Both the position numbers and the translations under genes were made by a program. DNA of 64,000 bases from Myxococcus stipitatus (GTDB taxonomy: Bacteria; Myxococcota; Myxococcia; Myxococcales; Myxococcaceae): the NCBI RefSeq assembly GCF_021412625.1, contig NZ_JAKCFI010000001.1, forward strand, positions 1,116,001 through 1,180,000, given 5' to 3'. This document shows, in pieces, positions 35,163 to 45,800 of this stretch. Numbering within the stretch: the stretch's first letter is position 1; each line of letters opens with the position of its first letter. The notes below the pieces were generated by a model. That model was given only the letters and a program-made list of their open reading frames with translations. It did no database searches and was not told the DNA's origin.

Positions 35163-36146
35163 ATGGCGATGACGTGGCAGTCCTCTCAGTGGGCAGTGGC
35201 GCGGTCGATGCTGTTGTCGTGCCTCCTCGTGGTGGGCTCCGCGCTGGCGGGCCCATCGGCGTCCGCGCGGACGCCGCCCCGGGAGACGCTCCAGTCGGTG
35301 GTGGACGCGCTGGTGGCGGAGGCCGCCCGGCTGACGCCGGGAACGGACGTGGCCATCGCGGTGCGCGACCTGCGGACGGGCGAGTACGCGGGGGCCTCCG
35401 ACACGGTGCCCCATGTCTCCGCCAGCTCCGCGAAGGTGTTCTGGGTCGCCGCCGCCCTGAAGCAGGCGGACGCGGCGAAGGTGGCGCCCCTGGCCGAGAA
35501 GGTCTTCCGCACGTCCGACAACGAGGCCTCCGGCGAGGTCATCGACCTGGTGGGCGGGCCGGACGCCATCAACGTCTACCTGCGCTCGCTGGACGTGAAG
35601 AACACCGCCCTCACGAAGTGGAACTATGGCAAGCCCCGCCGCGCCACCAACTCCCCCCAGGCCATGGGGAACGACAACTACCTCTGCGCCGCGGACGCGG
35701 TGTCCTTCCTCCACCGCCTGGACCAGGGGGCGCTGTTGAAGCCCATGCCCACGTCGCGGCTGCTCGCGTGGATGGAGCTGACGCCTCGCCAGGGGTGTGG
35801 TGGGTGGCTCGGGACGCTGCTCCCGCCGAAGGCCCGCGCCACGCTGCGGCACAAGGCGGGGTGGCTGCCGCCGGGGTGTTGCTCGGACGACACGCGCTAC
35901 AACATCCTCAACGACGTGGGGCTCGTCCGGCTCCCGGATGGGGGACGCTATGCCGTGGCCATCCTGGCGGCGCGCGGGCCGGACTGGCCGCGACAGGCGT
36001 TCTTCGTCGAGCGCGCGTCCTGCGTGCTGTACCGCGCGCTCTCCGGGGAGGCGTCGCTCGACTGCGGGGAGGCGCTCGCGAAGCAGGGCGGCCCCACGCC
36101 GGTGCGCGTGGAGGACGGTGGCACGCCGCCGGACTACGATTGCTGA
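35163..36146 (+). CDS. Secreted class A beta-lactamase-fold serine hydrolase
   Basis: This 327-residue protein has a long signal peptide (cleavage near 30-36) and the class A triad of motifs: SxxK at Ser88-Lys91 (SSAK), SDN at 118-120 and KAG in [10 protein letters not shown]. It should be a periplasmic acyl-serine enzyme, either a beta-lactamase or a peptidase/esterase. Several extra Cys residues (CGG, CCSDD, CVLY, CGE, final Cys) are unusual for classical beta-lactamases and may form disulfides. It follows the kinase gene by 57 bp and may share its transcript. Confidence 0.78.
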   Translation: MAMTWQSSQWAVARSMLLSCLLVVGSALAGPSASARTPPRETLQSVVDALVAEAARLTPGTDVAIAVRDLRTGEYAGASDTVPHVSASSAKVFWVAAALKQADAAKVAPLAEKVFRTSDNEASGEVIDLVGGPDAINVYLRSLDVKNTALTKWNYGKPRRATNSPQAMGNDNYLCAADAVSFLHRLDQGALLKPMPTSRLLAWMELTPRQGCGGWLGTLLPPKARATLRHKAGWLPPGCCSDDTRYNILNDVGLVRLPDGGRYAVAILAARGPDWPRQAFFVERASCVLYRALSGEASLDCGEALAKQGGPTPVRVEDGGTPPDYDC

Positions 36147-36207
36147 GCCCCGCGAGGCGGGGCCAGGGCAGGCCCCCGTCGAGCGACCGGAACCCGGGAG
36201 GATGGTC

Positions 36208-37515
<1,308 letters not shown>

Positions 37516-37534
37516 TCGCGAGGAGGCCGACGCC

Positions 37535-37963
37535 GTGCCCGAGGTGGAGACACCGGAGCGCTATCCGTACTTCCTGCCCATCACCACCCGGTGGATGGAC
37601 AACGACGTGTACGGCCACATCAACAACGTCACCTACTACAGCTACTTCGACACGGTGGCGAACCACTACCTCATCCACGAGGGCGGCCTGGACATCCACG
37701 CCAGCCCCGTCATCGGGCTGGTGGTGGAGTCGAAGTGCAACTACCGCGCGCCGCTGGCCTATCCGGATCGGCTGCGCGCGGGGCTGCGCGTGGACGTCCT
37801 GGGCACGCGCTCGGTGACGTACGGCATCGGCATCTTCAAGGAGGGCGCGACGGAGGCCGCCGCGCACGGCCACTTCGTGCATGTCTTCGTGGACCGGGCC
37901 TCCCGCAAGTCCACGCCGATTCCCGACCCGCTGCGCGCCGCGCTCTCCCGGCTCGTGAGGTGA
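37535..37963 (+). CDS. 4HBT hot-dog acyl-CoA thioesterase
   Basis: This 142-residue protein has the hot-dog thioesterase motif RWMDNDVYGHINNVTYYSYF at about residues 19-38, including the Asp and the GHxNN element. It should hydrolyse acyl-CoA. The start is a GTG at 37535, eight bases after AGGAGG (37521-37526). It is cotranscribed with the transhydrogenase-like gene 19 bp upstream; the acyl group is unknown. Confidence 0.85.
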   Translation: MPEVETPERYPYFLPITTRWMDNDVYGHINNVTYYSYFDTVANHYLIHEGGLDIHASPVIGLVVESKCNYRAPLAYPDRLRAGLRVDVLGTRSVTYGIGIFKEGATEAAAHGHFVHVFVDRASRKSTPIPDPLRAALSRLVR

Positions 37964-37969
37964 GCGCGG

Positions 37970-37999
37970 GGATGCGCGGACCCCGGGGCCCGCGCATCC
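37970..37999. terminator. Strong hairpin between convergent genes
   Basis: GGATGCGCGG and CCGCGCATCC form a perfect 10-bp stem around a 10-base loop. It fills the 43-bp gap between the thioesterase and amidase stop codons, so it can serve both strands. There is no T-run. Confidence 0.65.
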
Positions 38000-38006
38000 G
38001 TCTCCG

Positions 38007-39452
38007 TCACGACTCGTGCGCCGCGTGGATGGGCGGTCGGCGCACGGACCAGGGGCGCGCCTGCTCGAGCTGTCCCGCCAGTCGGAACAGGGTGGCCTCG
38101 TCCGCGTAGCGCCCCACGAACTGGACGCCGATGGGCAGCCCCTCCTCGTTCCAGTGGAGGGGGACGTTCATCGCCGGCTGGCCCGTGACGTTGTAGAGCA
38201 CCGTGAAGGGGTTGAGCGTGAAGACGTGGCGGTACCACTCGGCGGCCGTCCGGGGGGCGTTGGCGTCGAGCACCCCCAGCTTGGGCGGAGGGATGGCCGT
38301 CGTCGGCGACAGCAGCACGTCGTAGTCCTGGAAGAAGGCGCCCACCGCGCGCGAAACCGTGTTGAAGGTGGCGGAGGCAAGCTGGAGGTCCGACGCCTTC
38401 AGCCCCCGGCCGTATTGGACCGCGGCCCAGGTGCTCGCCTCCAGCGTCTCCGGCCCCGCCTGCCGGCCCGTCTGGGCGCCGAGCGCCCCCGCCCACAGCG
38501 CCATGAACGAGGACCAGACGGACGTCAACGCGTCGAGCATCGCGGCGTCATCGTAGACGGGCGCGGCCTCGATGAGGTCGTGGCCGAGCGAGGCGCACAG
38601 CCGCGCCGCGTCCTCCAGCGCCGTCAGACAGTCCTTGTCGACCGGCGCGCCAGAGCCCGGCGCGCGGCACAGCGCGATGCGCAGCCGCCTGGGCTCCCGG
38701 AGCACCTCCTCCACGTAGGGGCGCTCGGGCGGCGGCGCGTAGTAGGGGTCGCCCACCGCGGGACCCTGCGACGCGTCGAGCATGGCCGCGCTGTCCCTCA
38801 CGGAGCGCGACAGCACGTGCTCCACGGCGATGCCCTGGATGGCCTCGCCCATGTCGGGCCCCACCGAGACGCGCCCCCGCGTCGGCTTCAGGCCGAACAA
38901 GGCGCAGTGCGCGGCGGGGATGCGGATGGAACCTCCGCCGTCGTTGCCATGGGCCATGGGAACGATGCCCGCGGCCACCGCGGCCGCGGTGCCTCCGCTG
39001 GAGCCGCCCGTGCTGCGGCTGGGGTCCCAGGGGTTGAGCGTGGGGCCGTGGAGCACCGGCTCCGTGCTGGTGTTGTTGCCGAACTCGGGCGTGTTCGTCC
39101 GGCCCAGCGTGACGAGCCCCGCGCGCCGGTAATGGGCCATCAGCGTCGTGTCGTGCGGGAACACCAGCCCCTGGGCCAGTCGGCTGCCCAGGTCCGTGGG
39201 GACGTTCGCCGCGTGCAGGGCCAGGTCCTTGATGAGGAAGGGCACCCCCTTGAAGGGGCCCTCCACCAGGCCCGCTTGGAGTGTCTGGCGCGCGTCGGCC
39301 TCGCGCACCTCGATGACCGCGTTGAGCTTCGGATTGACCCGGGCCACCGCTTCCAGCGCGGTGTCCAACAGCTCCGCGGGCGACACCTCGCCCCGACGAA
39401 CCAGCTCGGACAACCCCAGCGCGTCGTACCGCGTGTACTCGTCAAGATGCAT
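38007..39452 (-). CDS. Amidase-signature enzyme
   Basis: This 481-residue hydrolase has the full Ser-cisSer-Lys triad of the amidase family: Lys75 in FLIKDL, Ser151 in TGGSSGG and Ser175 in GGGSIRIPA. It should hydrolyse a carboxamide, amide or ester bond in the cytoplasm. It resembles stand-alone amidases rather than GatA, since no gatB or gatC is near. It is convergent with the thioesterase gene and probably monocistronic. Confidence 0.9.
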   Translation of the reverse strand: MHLDEYTRYDALGLSELVRRGEVSPAELLDTALEAVARVNPKLNAVIEVREADARQTLQAGLVEGPFKGVPFLIKDLALHAANVPTDLGSRLAQGLVFPHDTTLMAHYRRAGLVTLGRTNTPEFGNNTSTEPVLHGPTLNPWDPSRSTGGSSGGTAAAVAAGIVPMAHGNDGGGSIRIPAAHCALFGLKPTRGRVSVGPDMGEAIQGIAVEHVLSRSVRDSAAMLDASQGPAVGDPYYAPPPERPYVEEVLREPRRLRIALCRAPGSGAPVDKDCLTALEDAARLCASLGHDLIEAAPVYDDAAMLDALTSVWSSFMALWAGALGAQTGRQAGPETLEASTWAAVQYGRGLKASDLQLASATFNTVSRAVGAFFQDYDVLLSPTTAIPPPKLGVLDANAPRTAAEWYRHVFTLNPFTVLYNVTGQPAMNVPLHWNEEGLPIGVQFVGRYADEATLFRLAGQLEQARPWSVRRPPIHAAHES

Positions 39453-39672
39453 GGCAACCCCCGTCGAGCGTGGGCCACGACCTCGCGGCCCTTTGGCGTG
39501 CGGGCGAGGATACCCGCCCCCGAGGTCGGAGATGTACCCGGGGGCGCGTCACCGCCCGGTCACGACAGATGGGTGTGTCGCAATCGCCTCGCTCGCCGCG
39601 ACCCACGCGGTCGCCATCGTCCACGCAGCGCGTCGTGGGGCAGGTCGTGCCACCACCACCCGGCGGGGAGGC

Positions 39673-39699
39673 TTGCAAACAAATGTAGCTTGGTTGCAA
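39673..39699. promoter_or_regulatory. Paired TTGCAA palindromes
   Basis: Two copies of TTGCAA, whose starts are 21 bp apart (two helical turns), lie in an AT-rich patch between the transporter stop and the amidase start. This could be an operator for the amidase gene. No other clear promoter signal was seen in the 256-bp gap. Confidence 0.3.
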
Positions 39700-39708
39700 T
39701 CCGTGGCG

Positions 39709-41910
39709 TCAGCCGGTGGCGCGAGGCGGACCGTCGAGCTGGGCGCCGACGAGGGCGGCATAGACACCGCCCCGCGCCAGCAGGGCCTCGTGACGTCCAA
39801 TCTCCACCACCCGTCCCTCGTCCATGACCAGGATGACGTCCGCGTCGCGGATGGTGCTCAGCCGGTGCGCGATGACGACGCGGGTGCAGCTCAGCGCCGC
39901 GAGGGCGCGCTGGACCTGGCTCTCCGTGGTGGCGTCGAGGGCGCTGGTCGCTTCGTCCAGCAGGAGGATGGCGGGCCGGCGCACCAGGGCCCTGGCGAGC
40001 GCGAGGCGCTGGCGCTGGCCGCCGGACATGGACAGCCCCCGGTCCGTCAGGGGCGTGTCGTAGCGCAAGGGCATGGCCTGGATGTCGTCGTGCAGGTGCG
40101 CCAGCCGCGCGGCCTCCTCGACGCGGGCCATGTCCAGCTCAGGGTCGCTCAGGGTGATGTTGTCGCGCAGCGAGGCGTTGAAGAAGGAGGCGTCCTGGAG
40201 CACCACCCCGAGCTGGCCGCGCACCGAGTGCAGGTCCAGCTCGCCCAGGTCGGTGCCGTCGTAGAGGACCTTGCCGGAGGTGGGCAGGTACAGCCCGAGC
40301 AGCAGGTGGGCGAGCGTGCTCTTCCCCGCGCCCGAGCGCCCGACGATGGCCACCAGCTGCCCCGGCTCCACGCGGACCGACACGTCCTTCACCACGAGGG
40401 CGGAGTTGGGGTTGTAGCGGAAGCTGACGCCCTCCAGGCGGATGCCGCCTCGCAGCGTCAGGGCCTTCCCCTCGCGCGACTTCTCCCGCTCCGGAGGGGT
40501 GTCGAGCACGTCGTTGATGCGCTCCAGGTAGGTGCCCAGGAACTGGAGCTGGCCGCCGGTGCCGAGCAGGTTGGAGAGCGGCACCAGCAGCGCGATGGCG
40601 AGCGCGTTGAGGCTCAGCATCGCCCCCAGCGTCATCGCCCCTTCGAGCACGCGCCAGGCGCCCACGCACAGCAGCACCAGGGGCGCCACGCGGCGCAGGG
40701 TGTTCGTCACCGCGTCCAGCCAGGCCGACAGCCGGCCCCGCTCCAACTCCACGTTGAGCAGGTCGACGTAGAGGTGCGAATAGCTGCGCGCCATCCGCGA
40801 CTCCACGCCGAACGCCTTGAGCGTCTGCATCCCCGACAGCAGGGCCATGAGGTAGCCCTGGCTGCGGGCGCCCAGGTCCAACGCGCGCGACAGCTGGCTG
40901 CGCTGTCTCGCGCGAGGCACAACGAAGACGAGGAGCTGGAGCAGCCCCAGGCCCACCACGAGCGCTCCCATGGAGGCGTCCGTGGCCAGCAGCAGCGCCA
41001 GGTAGACGAGCACCAGCACCCCGTCCAGCGCGCTGGAGAGCAGGGCGGTGGAGAGCAGGTCCCGGATGGCCTGCTGCGAGCTCAGCCGCCCGAGCAGGTC
41101 CCCGGCGGGGCGATGCTGGAAGAAGGGATAGGCCAGCTGGACGAGGTGGTCGAGGAGCCCTTCGTTCATCCGCGCGTCCATCCGCGTGCGCAGCTCCACC
41201 AGGAGCTGGCCCCGGACCAGGGAGGTGAACAGCTCGAAGAGCACCACGCCCGCGAGCGCCACGGACAGCACGCCCATCAGCGTGTAGTCGTGACGGGGCA
41301 CCACCCGGTCCACCACCACGCCCGTCAGCAGCGGCACGGCCAGGGTGAGCAGCTGGAGGATGCCGGAGAGGACGATGATGCGGGCCAGCCCGGGGAGCTG
41401 CTGGAGGAGCAGGGGAACGACATAGCGGTAGGCGCCACGGCTCACCCGGCCGCGCTCGAAGGTGGGGGCCGGCTCCAGCCGGAGGGCCACGCCGGTGAAG
41501 CACTGGCTGAACTGCTCCATCGTCACGCGACGGCGCCCTTGGTCCGGGTCGACCACGTCCACCCAGCCGTCGCCCAGCCGCTCGAACACCACCCAGTGCA
41601 TGAAGCGCCAGTGGAGGAGGGTCGCGGGTGGGAGGTGGGGCAGGCGGTCCAGGTCCACGGACACCGCGCGCCCGAGCAGCCCGAGCTTGCGCGCGGCGGC
41701 CAGGAGCAACTTCGCGTTGGCGCCATCCCGCCCCGGGCCGGTCAACTCCCGCACCGACTCCAGCGTCACCTCCCGGCCATGGTAGCCGAGCACCATGGCG
41801 AGGCAGGCCGCGCCACAGTCCGTCACGGTCATCTGCCGGACCTCCGGCACGCGCCGACGCCACCAGCGCCAGGACGCGGTCGGAGCCGATCCTTGCGAGC
41901 GCGCGCTCAC
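39709..41910 (-). CDS. Lanthipeptide ABC transporter with C39 peptidase domain (LanT)
   Basis: This 733-residue exporter has three parts: a C39 peptidase (about 22-150) with Gln26, Cys32 (TDCGAACL), His105 and Asp121 all present; six membrane helices (about 165-430); and an ABC ATPase with GRSGAGKST, LSMSGGQ and ILLLDEAT. It should cut precursors after the double glycine and export the mature peptide. The start is a GTG at 41910 that overlaps the stop of the short HlyD-like gene (GTGA). The length is normal for the family. Confidence 0.9.
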   Translation of the reverse strand: MSARSQGSAPTASWRWWRRRVPEVRQMTVTDCGAACLAMVLGYHGREVTLESVRELTGPGRDGANAKLLLAAARKLGLLGRAVSVDLDRLPHLPPATLLHWRFMHWVVFERLGDGWVDVVDPDQGRRRVTMEQFSQCFTGVALRLEPAPTFERGRVSRGAYRYVVPLLLQQLPGLARIIVLSGILQLLTLAVPLLTGVVVDRVVPRHDYTLMGVLSVALAGVVLFELFTSLVRGQLLVELRTRMDARMNEGLLDHLVQLAYPFFQHRPAGDLLGRLSSQQAIRDLLSTALLSSALDGVLVLVYLALLLATDASMGALVVGLGLLQLLVFVVPRARQRSQLSRALDLGARSQGYLMALLSGMQTLKAFGVESRMARSYSHLYVDLLNVELERGRLSAWLDAVTNTLRRVAPLVLLCVGAWRVLEGAMTLGAMLSLNALAIALLVPLSNLLGTGGQLQFLGTYLERINDVLDTPPEREKSREGKALTLRGGIRLEGVSFRYNPNSALVVKDVSVRVEPGQLVAIVGRSGAGKSTLAHLLLGLYLPTSGKVLYDGTDLGELDLHSVRGQLGVVLQDASFFNASLRDNITLSDPELDMARVEEAARLAHLHDDIQAMPLRYDTPLTDRGLSMSGGQRQRLALARALVRRPAILLLDEATSALDATTESQVQRALAALSCTRVVIAHRLSTIRDADVILVMDEGRVVEIGRHEALLARGGVYAALVGAQLDGPPRATG

Positions 41911-42122
41911 GGGGCCTGGAACCTTCCCGCGGACAGCAGGCCCGTCAGGTACAGGGCGCCCACCGCGAGGGCGATGGCGAAGGCGGTCATGAGCACGCCG
42001 CTCCACCGGGTCCAGGTGGGCGCGATGCGCAACAGCTCGCCCTTCTCCTGGACGACGCGTTGGGAGTGCTCGAGGGCTTCCTTGCGGAAGATGGAGGGCG
42101 GGGGCTCCGGAGGGCCGCTCAT
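41907..42122 (-). CDS. Short HlyD-like membrane anchor protein
   Basis: This 71-residue protein resembles only the first part of HlyD-family adaptor proteins: a cytoplasmic IFRKEALEHSQ segment at residues 11-21 and one membrane helix (about 42-64), followed after a few residues by a stop. The usual periplasmic coiled-coil and barrel domains (about 300 residues) are missing and not found nearby. The stop overlaps the transporter start (GTGA), so the short form is integrated in the operon rather than an obvious frameshift. It may anchor or regulate the transporter. Confidence 0.65.
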   Translation of the reverse strand: MSGPPEPPPSIFRKEALEHSQRVVQEKGELLRIAPTWTRWSGVLMTAFAIALAVGALYLTGLLSAGRFQAP

Positions 42123-42167
42123 GGTGGGGACGGTCGGGAGGAACGCATCGCGTGGAGGCCAGGGGGA

Positions 42168-42196
42168 GATGCCGACCCGTCACGAGGGTCGGCATC
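42168..42196 (-). terminator. Perfect 11-bp hairpin between precursor 1 and transporter genes
   Basis: GATGCCGACCC and GGGTCGGCATC pair without mismatch around a seven-base loop. It lies in the 117-bp gap after the precursor genes and has no T-run. It may act as an attenuator or protect the 3' end of precursor mRNA. Confidence 0.65.
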
Positions 42197-42204
42197 CCCG
42201 GTCG

Positions 42205-42231
42205 AGCCCGAGCCGTCGCCGCGCTCGGGCT
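42205..42231 (-). terminator. Perfect 9-bp hairpin directly after precursor 1
   Basis: AGCCCGAGC and GCTCGGGCT pair around a nine-base loop, beginning nine bases after the precursor 1 stop. Together with the next hairpin it forms a tandem structure typical of attenuation between precursor and downstream genes in lantibiotic operons. Confidence 0.65.
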
Positions 42232-42239
42232 TCACGACC

Positions 42240-42455
42240 TCAGAGGCACACCTTCGGCGGACAGGGCGTGCAGATCACGGTGGTCTGCCCCGGCTGGCAA
42301 CAGCCGCCGGTGATGCTCTCCAGGACGTCGTCGTCCAGCTCCAACTCGGAGGCGGGGTTGGCCGGCAGCGCGGCGCGCTCCTCGGCGGTGAGGCTCTCGT
42401 AGTACGCGGGGTCGCTCCATGCGCGGCGGATGTGGTCCTTCTTCGACTGGCTCAT
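42240..42455 (-). CDS. Class II lanthipeptide precursor 1 (LanA1)
   Basis: This 71-residue peptide has an acidic, mersacidin/lichenicidin-type leader (residues 1-51) with LTAEERAALPANP and a double glycine at 50-51, and a 20-residue core with three Thr and five Cys. The core ends in ICTPCPPKVCL; Thr7, Thr8 and Thr12 with Cys11, Cys14 and Cys19 of the core are shared in position with precursor 2. Cys1 and Cys2 have no upstream Ser or Thr and may form a disulfide. GAGGAA precedes the ATG at 42455. It should be modified by the LanM encoded upstream and cut by the C39 transporter. Confidence 0.85.
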   Translation of the reverse strand: MSQSKKDHIRRAWSDPAYYESLTAEERAALPANPASELELDDDVLESITGGCCQPGQTTVICTPCPPKVCL

Positions 42456-42499
42456 ATGGATTCCTCGTTGGAGTGAATGAGAGGCGTGAAGAGGTGGGA

Positions 42500-42715
42500 C
42501 TAGACGCAGTGGTACGGCGGGCACGGCGTGCAGATGGCGGAGCTCTCGGCGGAGGGGCTGTTGCCGCCGCCGATGCTCTCCAGCATGTCGGCGCCCAACT
42601 CGACCTCGTGCGCCGGGCTGGGTGGCAGCGCGGCGCGCTCCTCGGCCGTGAGGCCGGCGAAGTACGCGGGGTCACGCCACGCGCGGAGGATGTGGTCCTT
42701 CTTCGATTGGCTCAT
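42500..42715 (-). CDS. Class II lanthipeptide precursor 2 (LanA2)
   Basis: This 71-residue peptide has a leader nearly identical to precursor 1 (same MSQSKKDHI start and LTAEERAALP block) ending in three glycines at 49-51. The 20-residue core NSPSAESSAICTPCPPYHCV has Ser2, Ser4, Ser7, Ser8 and Thr12 with Cys11, Cys14 and Cys19. AGGAG five bases before the ATG at 42715 fixes the start. It lies 44 bp upstream of precursor 1 and 85 bp after lanM. The two peptides may be a two-component pair or duplicated variants. Confidence 0.85.
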   Translation of the reverse strand: MSQSKKDHILRAWRDPAYFAGLTAEERAALPPSPAHEVELGADMLESIGGGNSPSAESSAICTPCPPYHCV

Positions 42716-42753
42716 CAATGCTCCTGGGTTGTCGAGACGGGCTGGGAGACGCG

Positions 42754-42787
42754 TTCCCCGTGATGGCCAGCCCTCCATCGCGGGGAA
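42754..42787 (-). terminator. Hairpin between lanM and the precursor genes
   Basis: Thirteen-base arms (TTCCCCGTGATGG and CCATCGCGGGGAA) pair with one mismatch around an eight-base loop. It sits between the lanM stop and precursor 2. No T-run follows, so it may be an attenuator or an mRNA processing site. Confidence 0.55.
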
Positions 42788-42800
42788 GGACGGGCCGTGC

Positions 42801-45800
42801 TCAGCGCCTGCCGCGTGGCGGCGGTGGCGCGACGGCCAGCAAGGACGGAAGCGAATCCGGGAGCGCGAGCCGGGCGAGCTGGTAGGCCATGCCCGCCAGC
42901 CCCACCATCAGCCCCGGGGTCTCCGCGTTGCCTTGCAGGCCGTGCAACGGCCCATGCTCCTGGAGCCCCCTCAGGATTCCTCCCGCCACCCTCCGCGCGC
43001 GCTGCTCCAGCGAGGCGTCGCCCAGCGCGCGCGCCGCCTCCAGCAGGAAGTCCACGTTGCCCAGGTCGCCATGGCAGAGGCTGTGGTTGCGTCCGAAGCC
43101 GCGCGCCAGCGTCGAGTCGATGGCCACGGCAATCTCGTCGCGCACCCGCGCGTCGTCCAACAGCGGCAGTCCCCTCACGCGCGCGAGCCCGACGCCCGGC
43201 GCGCCGGTGCACCAGGCCCACATGAAGTGCTCCCCATCGCCTCCCAGCTCGACCGGGCGCGCGCGCAGGTCCGGCCAGTTCCGTTCGCGAGCCGAGTACA
43301 GCGCCCGCTCGTACTCCAGGGCGCGCAGGGCCAGCTCGCGGGGGCGCGGGTCTCCCACCGCCGCCGCCAGCTGGAGCAACGCCAGCGCGGTGCCCGCCAC
43401 GCCGTGCGCGAAGCCCACCAGGTACTGGTTCCCCGCAGCTTCGGAGAGCCAGGCCACGCCCTGCTCCCGTGGGTGGGCGGTGGCCGCGAGCCGGTCGCCG
43501 CAGGCTTGCATCAGCTGTCGCAGCGAGGCGGAGGGGCGATGCGCCTCGAGCCCCAGGAACGCGAGCAGGCAGCCCGCGGAGCCCGCGCCGACGTCCAGGA
43601 CGGTGTCCTCCGCCACGAGGGGGGCGAGCCGCGCCGTGTAGGCCACCGCCTGGTCGAGCAGCGCGTCGTCACCCCAGAGCACGCCCAGGTGCGTGAGCGC
43701 GTAGAGGATTCCTCCCCAGCCGTTGAGGATGCCGAGCCCCCGCGTCCCGCGAGGGTTCTCCTCGCACACGTTCACCAGGGCCACGACGGCGCGACGCGCG
43801 ACGCGTGTGAAGGCCGCGTCACCCGTGGCCTCGCCCAGATAGCCCAGCGACAGGGCGATGCCCGCGAGCCCCTGGAAGACGTCCGTGCCCGGCTGGGCGA
43901 GCTGCCAGCCTCCCTCGCCCGCGAACAGCGAGAGCCACCGCGCCTCGTCGCGGCCCTCGAACGCGAGCGTCAGCAAGCGCCGGCCCACGCCCCGGGCCGC
44001 CTCGAGGAGGGCCTCCCGGCTCGCGGGGAGGGAGGTCTCCTGGAAGGCGTAGCTGGGGCGGTCCGCCACCGTCGAGCCGAGCCAGAGCACGTCGAGGGAG
44101 CGCTCCAGCACCCAGCGCTGGCGCGCGTGGTCGTCCTCGCTCAGCCCCTCCACGCGTCGCCTGACGCGCTCCAGGCCCGACTCCGCGAAGAAGCCGGGCA
44201 GCCGCTCTCCCTGACAGGACTCCAGGTCGCGCGAGCCGGGCCGCGCGCTGAAGTAGGGGATGTCCGCCCGCTCCAGGGCTCGCTGCTCCAGCGGGACGAG
44301 CAGCTCCAGGTCGGGCACCGTCACCACGCTCCGCCAGAGCTGGTCGAGGAAGCGCTGGCGCTCCGCCGCGTCGGCGAGCACATGGGGATGGAAGCTCTCG
44401 AAGTAGAGGGTCCCGTAGACGGCCGTGTTGCGGAACAACACGCGCATGGGCACGTCCGCGAAGGCGGCCAGGGGGCCCTCTGGCGCGAGCAGCTGGGCGC
44501 GGTGGGCGCGCAAGAGCGCGTACATGCGGGAGAAGCCCTCGGCGAGCGCGTCGCGGTGCTCCAGCACGGCGACGTCCGCGCCCTGGAGGGTCGGCAGGTT
44601 CTGCGTCCGCGCCATCTCCACGGGCTGGCGCTCGTAGCGCATCTGGTCCGTGCCCCGCCCGGCGGACACGAGGAAGGCCTGGGACGTCTTCTGTCCGGGA
44701 CGCGCCCCCAGGCCGCTCAAGTCGATGCCACCTCCCTCGCGGGTGCTCCAGAACCGCTGGGGCAGCAGTCCGCTGCGAAGCACCGAAAGGAACGCCACGC
44801 CCTGGTCATGCTCCGCGGCCCGCGGCCTGCGCGTGCCCGACAGCGGATGGAAGAGCGTCTCCAGGTCCACGAGGAAGGGGTGCTCGCCCGCGGCGATGAT
44901 GTTCTCGCAGTGGCAGTCCGTGGCGTCGAGCACGTGCAGGAGCGCCACGTACGCGCCCTGCCGCGCGTAGAAGCGGCGCACCTCTTCCGACGTGGCGCAC
45001 GGCGCGGCGTCCACATGCTCCATCCAGCCGTAGTCGCCCCGGTCCCAGACGCGCACCGTCGCGAGCGAGGGGGTGGCGCCGCGCGCGTTCACCCACGTCA
45101 ACAAGCGCTGGAAGACCGACTCGGGCCCCAGGGAGCGGGGCTTGTAGACGAGCCGCGCGCCGGACGCGAAGCGCAGCACGCACACGCCACGCCCTCCCCG
45201 GTGTGGGTCGGAGAGCCCGCCTCGCGCCTCCACCAGCAGCCCCGGGTCCCCATCGCCATGGATGCGCTCGCGCAGCCCGGCGGCGTCCTCGGCCAGCCGC
45301 CGCATCAGCTCCAGCGACGCGTCCTCCCATTGCGCGACGCGCTCCACCGCCGAGCGGGCCAGGACGGGATAGCGCTCCAGGATGTCGAGCGCGACGGCGC
45401 GCTGGCGCAGCGAGTGTTCGAAGGTCTCGAAGCGGGCCTCGGGCGTCCCTCCCGCGAGGGGGCCGTCCAACTGCGCGGCGTGCAGCTCCACCACGAGCGC
45501 GCGACCGAGCACCGGGGCCAGCCGCAGGGGGAGGTGGCCGAGCAGCAGCGTCGCCGCCTCCGGCGTGAATGGCGCCTCGGGGAATCGCGCCTTCAGCGCC
45601 GTCAGCCCCGCGCGCAACCGCGCATGGGCCCGCCGCACCAGCGGCTCCACCAGCGACAGGAAGGGCACGCGCGGCGTACCCGGTTCAGGGGGCGGCCAGT
45701 CGACGGGCTCCGCCACGGGCCGCGCATACGCCTCCTCCACCTCCGTCGCCCAGGCCGGGGTGGGAGCCTCGACGCCCGCGGGCGGGTCGCCCAGCAGCCC

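Noticed and set aside
41907-42122. Frameshift remnant of a full HlyD gene
   Set aside because: The following bases are occupied by the transporter gene with a GTGA overlap and no adaptor sequence appears in other frames.
42240-42715. The CTPC motif in the precursors as a heme or metal site
   Set aside because: There is no CxxCH, the proteins are 71 residues with a double-glycine leader, and they sit between lanM and a C39 transporter.
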